Positions 20,849-32,529 of a stretch of 39,864 nt of DNA are shown one piece after another. The notes below the pieces were generated by a model. That model was not told where the DNA came from. It saw nothing but the letters and a program-made list of their open reading frames with translations, and made no database searches. A program made the position numbers and the translations under genes. How positions within the stretch are numbered: position 1 is the first letter of the stretch; the number at the start of each line of letters is the position of its first letter. This DNA is from Pezizomycotina sp. ARF18. Lineage: Eukaryota; Ascomycota. Location: assembly GCA_002224055.1 (NCBI GenBank), contig AZLU01000304.1, positions 1-39,864 on the forward strand, in the 5' to 3' direction.

Positions 20849-21788
20849 TTACTCCTTGCCAGTAATTTCATTTGCAGAGACATGTATCATCAAGGATAGT
20901 CTTTTCGTGCAAGGGAGCAGTAAGTGGCTTTTTGAGAGACGCCATGGTAAGCGTTTTCCCCAGTAAAACCCGACCATGGTTACTTCTAATTTCTCTTGAG
21001 ATCGTCCAGCGTTTTGATGTTGGTGTAGGAGAGTGTAATCGAATAACGTCAAACCAAGTTTACTCTGAAACCGTAAGGCGCGATTGCCAACTTCACAAAA
21101 CGCCTCCTCATCGCTGTGACCTTGTTTTTTCAATTCGCTAAGAGTATGCTTGCGTACGACCCTAGATATTGTATGTCCTCGAGCGACTCTACGCAGGGAA
21201 TCGTATTGGTACTTGTTCTTTCCAGACTTATTGATCGGCTGTACAGTAATTCCTGTATTGGCCAAACGCGATCTGTGTACGAGCAAACTCCCACGGCATT
21301 AATGCACCCCGATGCGACGTCTTTCGTGCCCCCGCTGTCCAAATATTCTGCAGGCACCCACAGATACCACTAGGCATCAACGCTATGACTCTCAAGGTCT
21401 TATAAATCGAAGGAATTCGATCAAGAGCGAAGAAGAAATCCGTACTGTTTTGTTGCGGAATACAAAGCTGATCGATCCAGCACAGTGCATGATCATCTGA
21501 ACCTTGGAGACGGCCGTTATCTGCGCATATAGAAACCAATTTGCAGAGAAATTCGTAGAAATCCCATTCCTCTCCCAATTTCATCGAGTGAATTTTGCCA
21601 TTAGCATCATGGCCGATTAGAATCCGCCTCCTATTGAATTCGCCCCACGCGTAAGATATTGCGACCGCCCGACTACTAAAAACCTCGACTTCCGAAATAG
21701 TAACTAATAAGTGAAACCCCTTGAGTATTTCGCAGGCGTAGTTCTTGCAAACGCTAAGGGAAACGACCTTGATAACAGAGGTATCCAT
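20849..21788 (-). CDS. HET-domain (heterokaryon incompatibility) protein, frame-disrupted
   Basis: From ATG 21788 (MDTSVIKVVSLSV) the protein reads AVAISYAWGEFNRRRIL, then HALCWIDQLCIPQQNST and RIPSIYKTLRVIALMPSG. These are the three hallmark blocks of the HET domain (PF06985). After a one-base change near 21370, VGVCSYTDRVWPIQELLYSR gives the fourth block (xRxWxxQE). A second change at an A6 run near 21130 leads to KKQGHSDEEAFCEVGNRALR, ending near 20849. HET proteins trigger cell death on non-self recognition during hyphal fusion. At about 310 aa it has little beyond the HET domain, whereas many family members exceed 500 aa. It starts 232 bp from, and runs opposite to, the NACHT-ankyrin gene. 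Confidence 0.88.
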
Positions 21789-22020
21789 GGAGGCAATCTG
21801 ACCTCAACGCTCCGAGCTTGTGGGATGCGGCTTGCGCAAGGTGGAGAATAGAGTGAGGAGAAATGAATAACGTCAACCACGATCAGGACAACGGCGGTTT
21901 CAGAGCCGCAATGAGCCTCAAAGCGGGGTCATCTTAAATTCTCGGCATTTAAACGTTCGCATGGCCGTTATTTTAGCGACAAGACCTTGCTAGAAAAGTA
22001 ATCCGTTCCGAATATCATAA
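21789..22020. promoter_or_regulatory. Shared divergent promoter between HET and NACHT-ankyrin genes
   Basis: Only 232 bp separate the two start codons, so both promoters must overlap here. I see no strong TATA box on either side. Co-regulation is an inference from the spacing. Confidence 0.5.
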
Positions 22021-25000
22021 ATGGCGGAAGCAATAGGATTAGCCTCGAGCATAGTCGCCCTCATCGAGCTCGCGAAGGGGGTTTCTACTGCGATTTACAA
22101 GTATACAAAAGCTTACAAAAATGCACCGGCTGACCTTAAGAGCTTACGGGCGGAATTAGCCTCTCTGGTTGGCGTTCTTGAGGTATTGAAGGATGAGGAG
22201 GAAGAAACGACTCCGACTCCGAGGACACCACCGGAAAGTCCAGTCTAGAAGTCGAATATGGTCCGCTATGGCTCTGCCAGCATGTGCTCAACGAAATATC
22301 GACTAAACTACCCAAGCCAGATCAAAAGATGGAGGGCCTCAAGAGGGTCTTGTGGCCTTTAAAGACGGAGACATCAAGGAATATATGACAAACTTGAGCG
22401 CGCCAAATCGATACTTAGCCTATCATTGAACGCAGATCGAAGGTATGGCTCTAGTGCTATAATCCAAGCGACCTATCCTTTGAAGAGAGCTAAACATTAG
22501 AGTAATTGTACACAGAGCGGTTATGAAAGAAATTCGAAAAATGTGTGAAGACCTTAAACTTACCGGTAGCGAGACTCTTGAAACAGTAAAAACTGTGCAG
22601 AAGGAGCAGGTCGCACTGAAGGGAGTCATTATGGCTCGTCAGATGAGTAAGACTATCATCTCTCAAGGACGCAATTGGATATCCAGGCGGAATTGGCTAA
22701 GTGGTGCTTTTCCATAGGCGAGGATCGGCTTGTGGTTTTAAAATGGCTCCATGGCGATGTGGACTACGAAGAAAATCACAAAGAGGCCAGAAAAAGGCAC
22801 CAGGTAACCTATAATCTCTAGAGAACTTGCTTGAACTTTTCTGGTGAAGTATTCTGACTTGTAGCTAGGAGGGGACAGGGAACTGGTTTACCGAGGGGAG
22901 TGAATTTTCTGAATGGTTAACTGGTAAAAGGAATCTTATATGGCTCCACGGTATTCGTACGTACCTGAGGCTGCTAGTATTTCTCGCTGGGAAGAAATAT
23001 ATAGGAACTGCTAAAAACTTTGAGATCCTATCTAGCCGGTGCCGGAAAAACCATCCTCATGTAAGCTTGTCCCGAAGCCGTCGGTGCACCTCTTTGGAAA
23101 CACTTCCCTAAACCTCCACTGATTAATGCTGAAATTTCAGGTCTACCATTATACACACGGCCACATTAAAGCTCAAGCTCAAGGACAACACTGCAACCGC
23201 TTACTTCTACTTCTCCTTCACCGAGAAGTCTAAGCAGAATACATGCAATATGTTGAAGTCTATCTTGGCACAGCTCAGCTCGCAAGTGTCATCTGGTTTC
23301 CAGAACGAGTAATAAACCTCTACAAGCAATATAGCGCCGCTCAGGCGCGCAGCCGGACTGCAAGGAACTCATGTTGGAGATGAAGAGATATGCGAACAGC
23401 TCCGACCGGGAACCGTCTATCTGTTTATTGATGCGCTGGACGAATGCGCTGAAGACGAGCAATCAGGTCTATTTGAATATCTCGAACAACTCTCCAAAAT
23501 TCAAAACTTAAAGATTATTGTCACTAGTCGAGAGGAAGCGGATATAACGCGCGCGTTAAAAGAGGACATGTGTTTTCACCCTATATCGATACAATCCCGT
23601 GAGGTGGACAAAGATATAAGCCTATTCGTACAGAGGTTACTGCAGAATGACAAAGATATCAAACGTCTTCCTCCGAAGGCGAAGGATTTGATCCTGGATA
23701 GGCTAACTTCTGGGGCGAAAGGATGTAAGTACCCTCCGGGAGAGCAGTTAACAGCTATCATGTAAGAAACCGTAAGAGTGACACGCTTATTTAAATTAGG
23801 TTTCGGTGGTCGAGTGTCAGATAGAACCTCTCAAGAAGTGTAAGAACACGACGCAAGTTACCTCCGTACTGGCGAAGCTTCCAAAGACGCTATATGAAAC
23901 CTACGATAGGATTCTGGAGAGTACGTCAGAAAATGATAGAGAATATCTTCGCCGGGCGCTGGCCTGGATCATGTATTCAAAGAAGACGCTCAATGCCGTG
24001 GAACTTGCCGAAGCGATGGTGATCGAACCCGGATCGGAAACATTAGACGAGGATAGCCGGCTTGGCGACCTGCCGGTATCGCGCGGCTTTAGAATAGATC
24101 CCTGGGCGCCCGAACCGCCAGAGATTACGAACTTCGTCTCCACAATTCAAGCGATATGCGGTAGTCTTGTGAGAATTGAACATCTGAGTGATAGCGAGGG
24201 TAAATTCCATAGATTTACACTTGCTCATTACAGCGTTCAGGAATATCTGACATCAACCGAAATTGCAAAAGGCCGGTTCAAACTATTTTCCCTACGCGAG
24301 CGAGAAGGAATGACATTATACTGGAAGCGTGTTTGACGTATTTGCAGTTTAATGATTTTGATAGTAACTCAGGACAATTTATCGCATCTTGTATTCGTCT
24401 CCGATTGTTATTGACGAAGGTTTTCCGCTTACTCTTACGCCACCGAGCATTGGTACCACCACGTTGTGTCACCGGATGAGGATTCACCTAGGTTAGTTGA
24501 GCTTACTCAGAATTTTTGCAGACGGACCCACTTTCCGGTCGTTTCGGCTTTGGAGAAATAGGTTTACACAACGCATGGGCTACGAGCTTGGACCCGGTGT
24601 CGATAAAGAGGGCGACCCGTTATACTTTGGCGGGCATAGGCTTGTCCGTCTCGTCAGACATCTCATGGCCGAAAGTGCTCCGACGAGCTCTCATGATTAT
24701 ACTGCGCTACATTTTGCTGCTTCGCAGGACCGCCACGACGTGATCAAATGTCTTGTTGACAATGGTGGAGCCGACGTTTATGCAGTTGACAATGACGGCA
24801 ACACGCCAATTCATGTTGCGATAGATCGCGGGTGCCTTAAAGCTCTTCGCGCATTGATTGAAGGACCGGTGACTTAAACGTTGCGAACGAGAAAAGTGGC
24901 AGAACGCCGCTGGAGCTTGCGGTACTATACGCCAAATCCGACGAGCCATTGTTAATGCTTTTAAAAGCTGGCGCAGGGCATGGTGTTGAAGCCCACAATC

Positions 25001-26028
25001 CTTTACTTCATAGGACAGCGATGAGTGCCAGGGTCACGAGGACCAAATACTTGTTGGACTATGCGCCGATATTGACATAATGGATGGAAACGGCCTGACC
25101 CTCTATTATAAGCTTCTCAACGTCGCCCACGTGGACCCCCGTAACGTGGGAGTCGACAAGTCGTCTCTGAATCTTGTAAACGAGCACGATATATCTCAAA
25201 TTACGCCTGTCTCATAGAGACTTTGACAATGGTCCACGATCGGGGTGCGGACCCTGAAGCTACTGGCGTTACTATTACCGAACTCGAATACATATGGCTT
25301 TGATTAAATTCGAAAAAATGCTCGGGACAAGGACTACCACCGTCTGTCGGCTCTGGCATTGATAACCAGCGGTGCAGATGTAAACGCACCATTCGCCTGC
25401 TCTGTAGCCGGAGATACCCCCTCATTTCTGCTATCCGTCACAGCTACATGGATCTAGTGAAAGAATGGTAGAGCAAGGAGTTAACCTCGATAAAGTCACA
25501 TGAATCTAGGAACGGAGGCCTTCGTTCAGGAAGCGCAGGCGCTATTCACCACCGTTAAATTTCGCGTTGGAAAGCGGTGAGAACAGCTAGCATCCTTTTT
25601 GCTCGACCAAGGGGCAGGAGGTGATGATGGCTCGGCACCTTGCCGCCTCACCTCCGTGTAAAAGCTTAGATGTCGCGTGGTTCCGGCGAGACGTTGACTT
25701 GTGCAACACGTCTTGGACCGGTTCAAAGGTTACGCCGAGCGCTACTTGATGGTGCCTACTCCCCCGTTGTCGTCATTAGTCGCTTTCTCGTCAGGGTACT
25801 CCAGAGAACAAGGACTTTTACCTTCAGTGGATACACGTGTTGACTGAGCGGACTTCGAACTTAACGCGAATGGAACCGATCTTACGAGTGTAGTCAAGCT
25901 GTATACGTATCAGGAATGGCAGATCAAGCACTTCGCCCTTATTAGCTGCAGAAGGTTATGATATTATCAAGTCGATTATCCTTCCTGGAACGAGAGTAAG
26001 CGCTGTAATTGATAAAACAACTATCTAA
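22021..26028 (+). CDS. NLR-like STAND protein: fungal N-terminal domain, NACHT, ankyrin repeats
   Basis: ATG 22021 opens MAEAIGLASSIVALIELAKG, an N-terminal domain typical of fungal STAND proteins, continuing to ERAKSILSLSLNADR. Introns are placed at 22443-22500, 22804-22864, 22957-23035, 23061-23140 and 23725-23799. The pre-NACHT linker reads DYEENHKEARKRHQ then GTGNWFTEGSEFSEWL. Walker A is HGIPGAGKTIL, assembled across the intron at 22957. Walker B is YLFIDALDEC near 23420, followed by LKIIVTSREE. A winged-helix region follows (LPKTLYETYDRILES, then FTLAHYSVQEYL). From about 24690, ankyrin repeats read YTALHFAASQDRHDVIKCLV and GNTPIHVAIDRGCLKALRAL, and continue to TAA 26026. Many one-base frame changes occur (near 22225, 22368, 22400, 22660, 23305, 23350, 24310 and through the ankyrin part). 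Family role: ligand-triggered oligomerising immune or incompatibility receptor. Confidence 0.88.
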
Positions 26029-26391
26029 TACCAAGTAGCCGATTTGAACTCAAGTTTCAGCTCAATTGATTCCGGCTGAGTGCATCCCAAAAACGAGCTG
26101 GGCCTCATATTGTATCCCGATAAATAATCCATGACTTTCATTTTGATATAGTATTGAAGATGAGTCAAGTAGGCTAGCGAGATATGAGTCCCCTGAAGTA
26201 AGCCTTACGTGAGAAGGCTCAAATAACAGGGCCGAAAGGGTGCGATTCCTCTACCTATGATGATGACAGGAGAAACGCGAGATAGCATTGTGGAACACGC
26301 ATCCTATCCATTTCGTAATAATATCATAGTATACTTTTGAATCTTTCGGTTCCTCTTTCTTCTCTTCTGGTTCCTCAATTTATTATCGGAA
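26029..26391. other. Convergent intergenic region
   Basis: Separates the 3' end of the NACHT-ankyrin gene from the 3' end of the first GT25 gene. No gene seen. Confidence 0.5.
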
Positions 26392-28377
26392 TCAGCCCTC
26401 CAACTTCTTTATTTCGTCAAGCAACTTCTGCTTCTTCTTTTGTATCTTCTTTGCTGTCTCTTCTTGTTCGCTCTTCAACTTTGCTTCCTTCTGTTCTTCT
26501 CCTTTTGTTCTTCTCCTTTGTTCCTTCTCCTTTTGTTCCTTCTCCTTCTCTCTTTTTCTTTTTCTTCCTCTCCTCATCCTCTTTCTTCCTTTCTCCGCTT
26601 CCTCTTTTTGCTTATTCTTATATTCTATATCAGCCCATTCTTATTCCACCCGTCAACCTTCTCAGGATAAAGGTTTTGCAATTCCCTCTTTACTTCTTCC
26701 CAATAGTTCAGAACCTTTACACCTGTTCTTTTTGGCTGGAGTTTGTGGCTGTCTAGTATTGATTTGGCCGTACTCTCTGATACTCATTCTAAAGCCGGAC
26801 CCGCGACCGGAGCTGTGACCATCATCAAAAGCTGTGCGCTCCTTGGTACCAAACCTCCCAGGATCGTTATCAGAGTCTTGGAACCCCGACTTTCCAATCC
26901 AAGAATAACCCGGGTACAGTCATCAGACCCTCACCTCACCACGTCCCATGAGCGCCCGTACTCAGTATCTACCGCCAATGTAGGTCGCTTGCGTATCCAA
27001 TGTGGTAGAGGAGTCGTTGTGCGCCTCTCTTGGTAAGAGAATAGCTCCATAAACACGTACCCCCAGAGTGGGGCGCCAGCAAGCGTGGGTACGGAATTTG
27101 CGTCTCTGGCTTGCCTTCTACGGGAGGACCCCATTCACCGAAGAATTTAAACCCTTCTGCTGCATTTCCATCCATTTTCCTTTTCCGAGCCTTTCACATC
27201 CAATGCGCGCTCGACTTGTTGGGCGGAATCGCGCCATCCGTAATTGTCTCCGATCCATTCCTTCGGCGGCATGGTACGATCGGGTATAGGTGAATAAACT
27301 CGCGTAACCATGGTTCATCCTCGTTGCCAGTCTTGAGTTGATTGGAGCACCAACCGAATTGCAAAACGTCCAATCCATCCTAAGGATCGATGTTAAATAC
27401 ATGCAATAAGGACCAAACAAGAGCCGAAATCTTACCGTACGGTGCTCTCTGCCACTCTTCCTCCGTCCATTCAGTCCCATTTAGTCTCTAAAGGTGGGCC
27501 GTCTGGTCGCCGGTCCCGTATCGCTCTGCTGAGGTCTTCAAATTGTTCGTGTATATGAACATCCCAGTCTGTATCATCCTCGAGGAAGAGAGCAGTCTCG
27601 ACCTCATCCCTCAACATCTGCTTCACATGTCGGCATGAGCACGGAAAGAGCCAACGTGAACGATATATTTCCCGTTCTCCTCGTTCGATATATCGCTATC
27701 ATTTGTCTACGTCTCGCAGATATTAGATCAGGAAAATGTGGGCCGTATGCTATTTAGAAGGGATCGTGGGGCGATAATAATTCTAATTATGGAGGAAAGA
27801 GAACTAAAACTGGACGTAGTTTTTCATATAGGACGGTGACTGCGGCACTCGGAGAGACAGACAAGACTTGTAAGATATGGATGGACATTTCTTAAAGTAT
27901 CGCTAGGCACTTTCACTTACGCGTATATGAGCTGGATCGACATATTTGTGAGACTCGCCATGAGCTCCATCGCATCCTGCTTGTCACGGCGCCTGGATAC
28001 ATGAGAAGTAGATTAGTCGCTCTGTCCCAAAGGAACCCTGGGGTTCATCGTAGTAGTCTTCGGCTCAGCCACGCACGTAGGGAATAGGGACAAGAAGACA
28101 TACTTTGGTAAACTAGTGTAATATATCTTCCCAAAGCCTAAGCTCTTATTATGCGCTAACATTGGAATGTCGTCCTGAAGATTACCGACGGTGACCTAAG
28201 GGAGTCCTTGGGGTACTGTGTAGCTGTTCTGCGACTTTGCTGCGGTAAACATCAAGTTGAAGAGCAAACTTCGTAAGATAGCCGATACACAGAATCGAGC
28301 TTCTGAAAGAGTACGAATGTAAAATAGACTAGTACTCCAGCCACAACGGCCCATCTTGTCTGTTGAGAAATCTTCAT
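26392..28377 (-). CDS. GT25-family glycosyltransferase, copy 1, membrane-anchored
   Basis: The start is ATG 28377: MKISQQTRWAVVAGVLVYFT is a cytosolic tail plus signal-anchor, so type II Golgi topology. Then PMLAHNKSLGFGKIYYTSLP, an intron starting at 28103 (GTATGT), and RRDKQDAMELMASLTNMSIQ. The donor-binding acidic motif is VETALFLEDDTDWD near 27590, the GT25 (LPS-glycosyltransferase type) signature. Next come VLQFGWCSNQLKTGNEDEPW, YSLTKRGAQRLLYHIG and an acidic segment. The C-terminus reads VLNYWEEVKRELQNLYPEKV and then a long Lys/Glu/Gln coiled-coil tail ending KKQKLLDEIKKLEG at 26392. Several one-base frame changes are present; copy 2 confirms the reading. GT25 enzymes transfer sugars (galactose in several characterised members) to protein or glycan acceptors. 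Confidence 0.8.
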
Positions 28378-28937
28378 ATCGAAAGCTAGTATCAAACAAG
28401 GCAAACTGCCAAAGAGCGATCTGCTGATGAGAAGAGATGAAGAGCAGGTCTATAGCAAATCTGAATTGAGAAGTGTGTTAATATCAAGGGGCCCTACCAA
28501 CATGCATATTAACAATCCAAATGGCACTACGTTCGTTAGTACACGAAGAGTCTTAGCAGCAATGACAGATAAATTGGAGTCTAAAATTCTTCGATTCTAT
28601 CACGCGTTGACTTCAAATCTTAGTACAGCTCGCGGGGAAGACCTCTAGGAGAGTTGTGACCTCAAGTCAAATCTTAAAACGGCGCTCCACTTCTATTAAG
28701 AGGGGCTTAAGTTATAATATCCCGGCTTCAATCTAATTTCGAAGCGGTGGAGCGGTGGATCAAGTCTCTTCACATCGAAATGGTGTTGACTCGAAGGTAC
28801 AAACGGGTCATAGGAGTAGTAAAGTTTTTTGAGGAAGCTAATTTCCTTATCAGGATGCTACTCAGGCAAGCAGCTAAGGAAAGAAAAGAAAAGTAAAAAT
28901 ATCAAAGAGAAAAAACAAGAAAAAACAAAATAAAAAT
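28378..28937. promoter_or_regulatory. Divergent promoter region between GT25 copy 1 and the transporter gene
   Basis: About 560 bp separate the two start codons. The transporter side is strongly A-rich (about 28870-28940). No gene seen, although a 73-codon frame at 28427-28648 is open by chance. Confidence 0.45.
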
Positions 28938-30354
28938 ATGAACTTGGGGAAAGAGGTTTCCTTCGAAGACCCCCTAATATTCTAGCCGTGCTTATTTTCA
29001 CCGTTCAGCGACGAATTCGACTAGGGGGTATTTCCTGGCCTTGGATATTATGCCCAGCAATAATCATGTCGGCGGCAGTGGTAGCTTTCATTTTGCTCGA
29101 CACAACCCGCGCTCTCGTCTGCTATGCCTCCTTTCATGGGTCTCGCCGGCCTCTGTCGGGGCAGAAATCGCTACCTATGCAGAATTTTTCAAGCTCGTCA
29201 TTTCATGCGCAATTTTTATGAAGGTGGTGATTCCTGGTTACATGTGCCAAGTTACTGACAGTTATATGCTAATTAAGGCTCATTACGCAGGTTACCAAAA
29301 GCGAAACATTATGAAAGATTCAGAATGCCCTTTCTCATCGGAAAGTCAAAGTGCAGCTGAGAAAGATGGGGAGCTTCAATCGTTAGAGGGAACACAGGCG
29401 CTAGTTGATGAGGCCAAAGTATTCCTAGCTTCTGAGCATGGCCCCACAGCCAAGACAAACAGGCATGAAAAATTACTCACCTCAATCAACAACAATAAAG
29501 CGTACTTTCTTTACGCATTCCCAGCCCTGCTTTACCTTGTGAACCAAATCCTGTACTTTATTGCACTGAGATTGATGTCCCAGCGCTTGTACAAGGAGGC
29601 ATAATGGCTAAGCTACCGTCGACTGCCATTCTTCACCACTTTGCCGTAAAGCCGCAGCGTGATCGGAGGGTATGGGTTTCACTTGCGTTCATCTGCGTAG
29701 GTCTGTACACGTTTTCAGCGTCATCTCTATTGAACTCTAAGGAGATTAAGGGCAATGTGGAGGATGCTGTTGCTGCCCAATACCGCGTAATTGCCGGACC
29801 AGTCATCAGTATCACCATAGCTATCCTTTCAGCAATTGCATCGGTGTATAGCGAGCTCATACTCAAGAAGGAAGACAACTTCTGGTATGCCCAGACAAAC
29901 TTTACTTCTGGGGCTTCGCGTTTGCCTTATGCGCAATTCCCCTTCAGAACTCCCTGGATGCGTATCTCTGGCGGCAGCCGAAATTGGAGGCGGAGAGGCA
30001 ACTTCCTGGTCCAGACAGAGTACTTTCGACGAATATCAACGCTAATAATAGCGTGCTCGCCACAATTTCAGTCCTAATACACTGGTCGTCACATTAAATG
30101 GCCTATCCGGCCTCGTGGTTGCGACAATTCTCCGACTATCTTCAAACCTGGATAAGATCGTGGCCACACTTCTCAGTCTCGTTAATATCTGCGTTTGTCA
30201 ATGCATAGCTTTTCCAGAACTACGATCGGAAACTATGGCCCCAACGACTATTGTGGGATGTGGGATTATAGTTATTTCGACTTGGTACTACAATCGCTAT
30301 AAATCACTAGAGTCGGATGTTAAGATGAACTCCGTTGGAAAAACAGACGTCTAA
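28938..30354 (+). CDS. Nucleotide-sugar transporter (NST/SLC35-like)
   Basis: The likely start is ATG 28938 (MNLGKEVSFEDPLI). A frame change near 28975 leads into LAVLIFTVQ. Hydrophobic segments follow: WILCPAIIMSAAVVAFILL, ATYAEFFKLVISCAIFM, a polar cytosolic loop (29290-29480), KAYFLYAFPALLYLVNQILY, VWVSLAFICVGLYTFSASSL, VISITIAILSAIASVY, LYFWGFAFALCAIPLQNSLD, LVVTLNGLSGLVVATILRLS and TMAPTTIVGCGIIVISTWYY, with stop at 30352. The FKL in the second segment, the PALLYL block and the NGLSGLVVATILR block fit Golgi nucleotide-sugar transporters (PF04142 type). A probable intron ends at the CATTACGCAG acceptor near 29290. Frame breaks lie near 29603, 29905 and 30075. Its place among glycosyltransferases suggests it supplies their sugar donor; the sugar is unknown. 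Confidence 0.78.
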
Positions 30355-30851
30355 TTTGGAGACGATGCCCAAATCCCCAATCTCACCATTTATCCCGTCC
30401 TCGGTTTTGTAACTAGGTCATACGAAACTTCAATAGTCTTAAACCTCTTTAGTTAACGGCAACTAATATCAAAATTACTCAGAACAAGAACGCAAGATAT
30501 TTATTTTAATAACAAAATTATTCCCATAAACTACTGTAAACCTCCCGACCTTTAATTTATCATTCTGTGTCAACAAACTTGATTTGAATTGGGCGTGGGC
30601 CATCTGGTTGCGCAAGTATAGTAATCATGATCAAAGGTGCGCCTTTGAGTCTAGCTTGTCAGCTCTCGTAGGGCATACACGTCGAGTGCAAAATGGTCAT
30701 TTCGAATACATTAATAAAAATGATAAACACGTGTGTGTCCTATCTGGAGATCTTCATGTTACAATTTCCCTGGCTCTCGCTCTACAACTGTCATCGAAGT
30801 AACAGCTATAGTATCCTTCCATCTGGTTCCAGACTTTATTGACAAGATCCC
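30355..30851. other. Convergent intergenic region
   Basis: Joins the 3' ends of the transporter (+) and GT8 copy 1 (-). No gene seen; a 72-codon plus frame at 30584-30802 lacks any coding feature. Confidence 0.5.
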
Positions 30852-32070
30852 TTAGAAGTCCCTGATGCGACCTATAACCATCAGTCCAGTAGTGGTGATG
30901 TAGTACCCAGAGTCCTTCTTTTCGACTTTATCCTCAGAGTCCGCGGGCCAATTTTCTCCCCTGAAATCCTGCATGATTCTCCAAGGCATTGGCCCGTTCC
31001 AACGGAATACCCAATTAAGGAGACCCTGCTCGCCGAACTTGTTCGAATACAAATCGTCGTGCGGTATTAACCTGGTTAACCTCTCATACATGTTTTATCT
31101 GGCTTGAACATAAACATTGAAGACACGAGTAATCTTCAGGCATGTGGGCGTCGTGGTATGCGCCGAAAATGTAAGATTTAATCTCGCTTCTTACATCCCC
31201 CTCTACCTTCTTTTCTTCTTCGCTGACTGGCTCGATCATTTTTTGCTCTAGGACTGGATGTGGCTGGGCAGACTCGTGATCGAAGAACTCATACAGCGAG
31301 TGTATAGGGATAGCGTCTGCATCAATAAACAAAATCCTGTTATACTCGAGAAATTCGAAGGCACGAAACTTCGTGAACGTGTCCGCAAACCCAGATGAAA
31401 ATTTGCTCGTGAAACCCTCCGGTAGCGGCACATCCTCCACATCCCTAATTATGGCTCCTTCTTTTGCGAGTTGATCCTTTTTCCACTGTTCCAGGTTTTT
31501 CTGGGCCATTACCTGGTTTTCCGCAGCATGTAGTTTAGTTTCGGGCTTCAAGTTGAAAACCTGGATACAACAGAGGGCCAATACTAATGGAAACTATCAA
31601 AAATAAAGCGCGTTGAATAAGGGTTCTTACCACTACGGGTCTGCCATAAAGGTCACGAGTCTCAGGATTATGCAAAAGTTGGAACAGTAACATCCTTGTG
31701 GAGTTAAAATACCCTATCGATTCCGTCTCCACTCTCCCGCGAGAGTTTGCTAGAAATGTTACGTATGCTTCCCTCTTGCCTGTTTCCGTAATATTTTCGG
31801 AATCGTCGGTTTCGAGATTGATTTCGCCTTTAGATAGTCCCTTAAACATCGAAGAGAGTTTTTCTTGACTGTTGCGCAGCGACCGCGACGCTCCTGCCGG
31901 CACATGAATATTGCCGAGGGCGATCATATCGAGTATCAGGCATGATACGAATATACCCAATATTATGAAAGCTGCCCGGGTGTAGCGGTTGCTTTTAGAT
32001 TCATGGCTAGAGCGCTGACTGGGAGGTGTTTCGAAATAAGGTGAACACTCAGGAGTGGAGGAGGCTTGAA
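30852..32070 (-). CDS. GT8-like (glycogenin-type) glycosyltransferase, copy 1
   Basis: The N-terminus reads ESKSNRYTRAAFIILGIFVS then CLILDMIALGNIHVP, a signal-anchor; the initiating ATG (about 32075) is one base out of frame. Next is KREAYVTFLANSRGRVETES, then STRMLLFQLLHNPETRDLYG and RPVV, then an intron 31561-31630. Exon 2 reads VFNLKPETKLHAAENQVMAQ, GAIIRDVEDVPLPEG, and YNRILFIDADAIPIHSLYEF, with DxD motif DAD. KSYIFGAYHDAHMPE, FKPDKTMYERLTRLIPH and GLLNWVFRWNGPMPW follow, with stop at 30852. This order (DxD, NSG-like block, GPMPW) is that of fungal GT8 proteins related to glycogenin, retaining Mn-dependent UDP-sugar binding. The NSG block near 31120 is scrambled by frame changes. Confidence 0.82.
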
Positions 32071-32074
32071 GCCA

Positions 32075-32529
32075 TGTAGCTCGGTCGCGATCTCTTATAG
32101 CTTAGACATAAGTAAGGATCCTAGGAGCTTTGAGGAAATCAGAGCCCCGCTAGCTAGTTGACATGTGTTAACGGAATTTTGACTTTATTTCAGGACAACG
32201 TAAACCTCTAACTGCGTCATGCGAAATTTAAAATCCAATTCACCTGAGTATAGTGTACATAACCTTATCGCATCACTACAACCGTAAGCCGATTACGAAT
32301 CCGGGCTTCCGTCCACTAAAAGCTCGAGGGACAATGCAGCGAGTCAAAATTCCATAAGGATGCTCGAGTCGAAATTCAAATACAGGCTATGAGGACAATG
32401 ACATAATATTCCACATCAAATTTATGGCGAATACATAAGGATCCCCCAATATTACTGTGAGAACGCTAATGCAGACTCGGATAGTGTTTTTTTACGGATG
32501 TTCGGATGCTTGATTGACAGAAGGATGGG
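32075..32529. other. Intergenic, no gene seen
   Basis: Upstream of GT8 copy 1. The lost 3' half of the truncated GT8 copy would be expected here, but no trace of its catalytic motifs can be read. Confidence 0.45.

Noticed and set aside
26337-26756. Long plus-strand Ser/Phe/Leu-rich frame
   Set aside because: It is the antisense shadow of the Lys/Glu-rich coiled-coil tail of the minus-strand GT25 copy 1.
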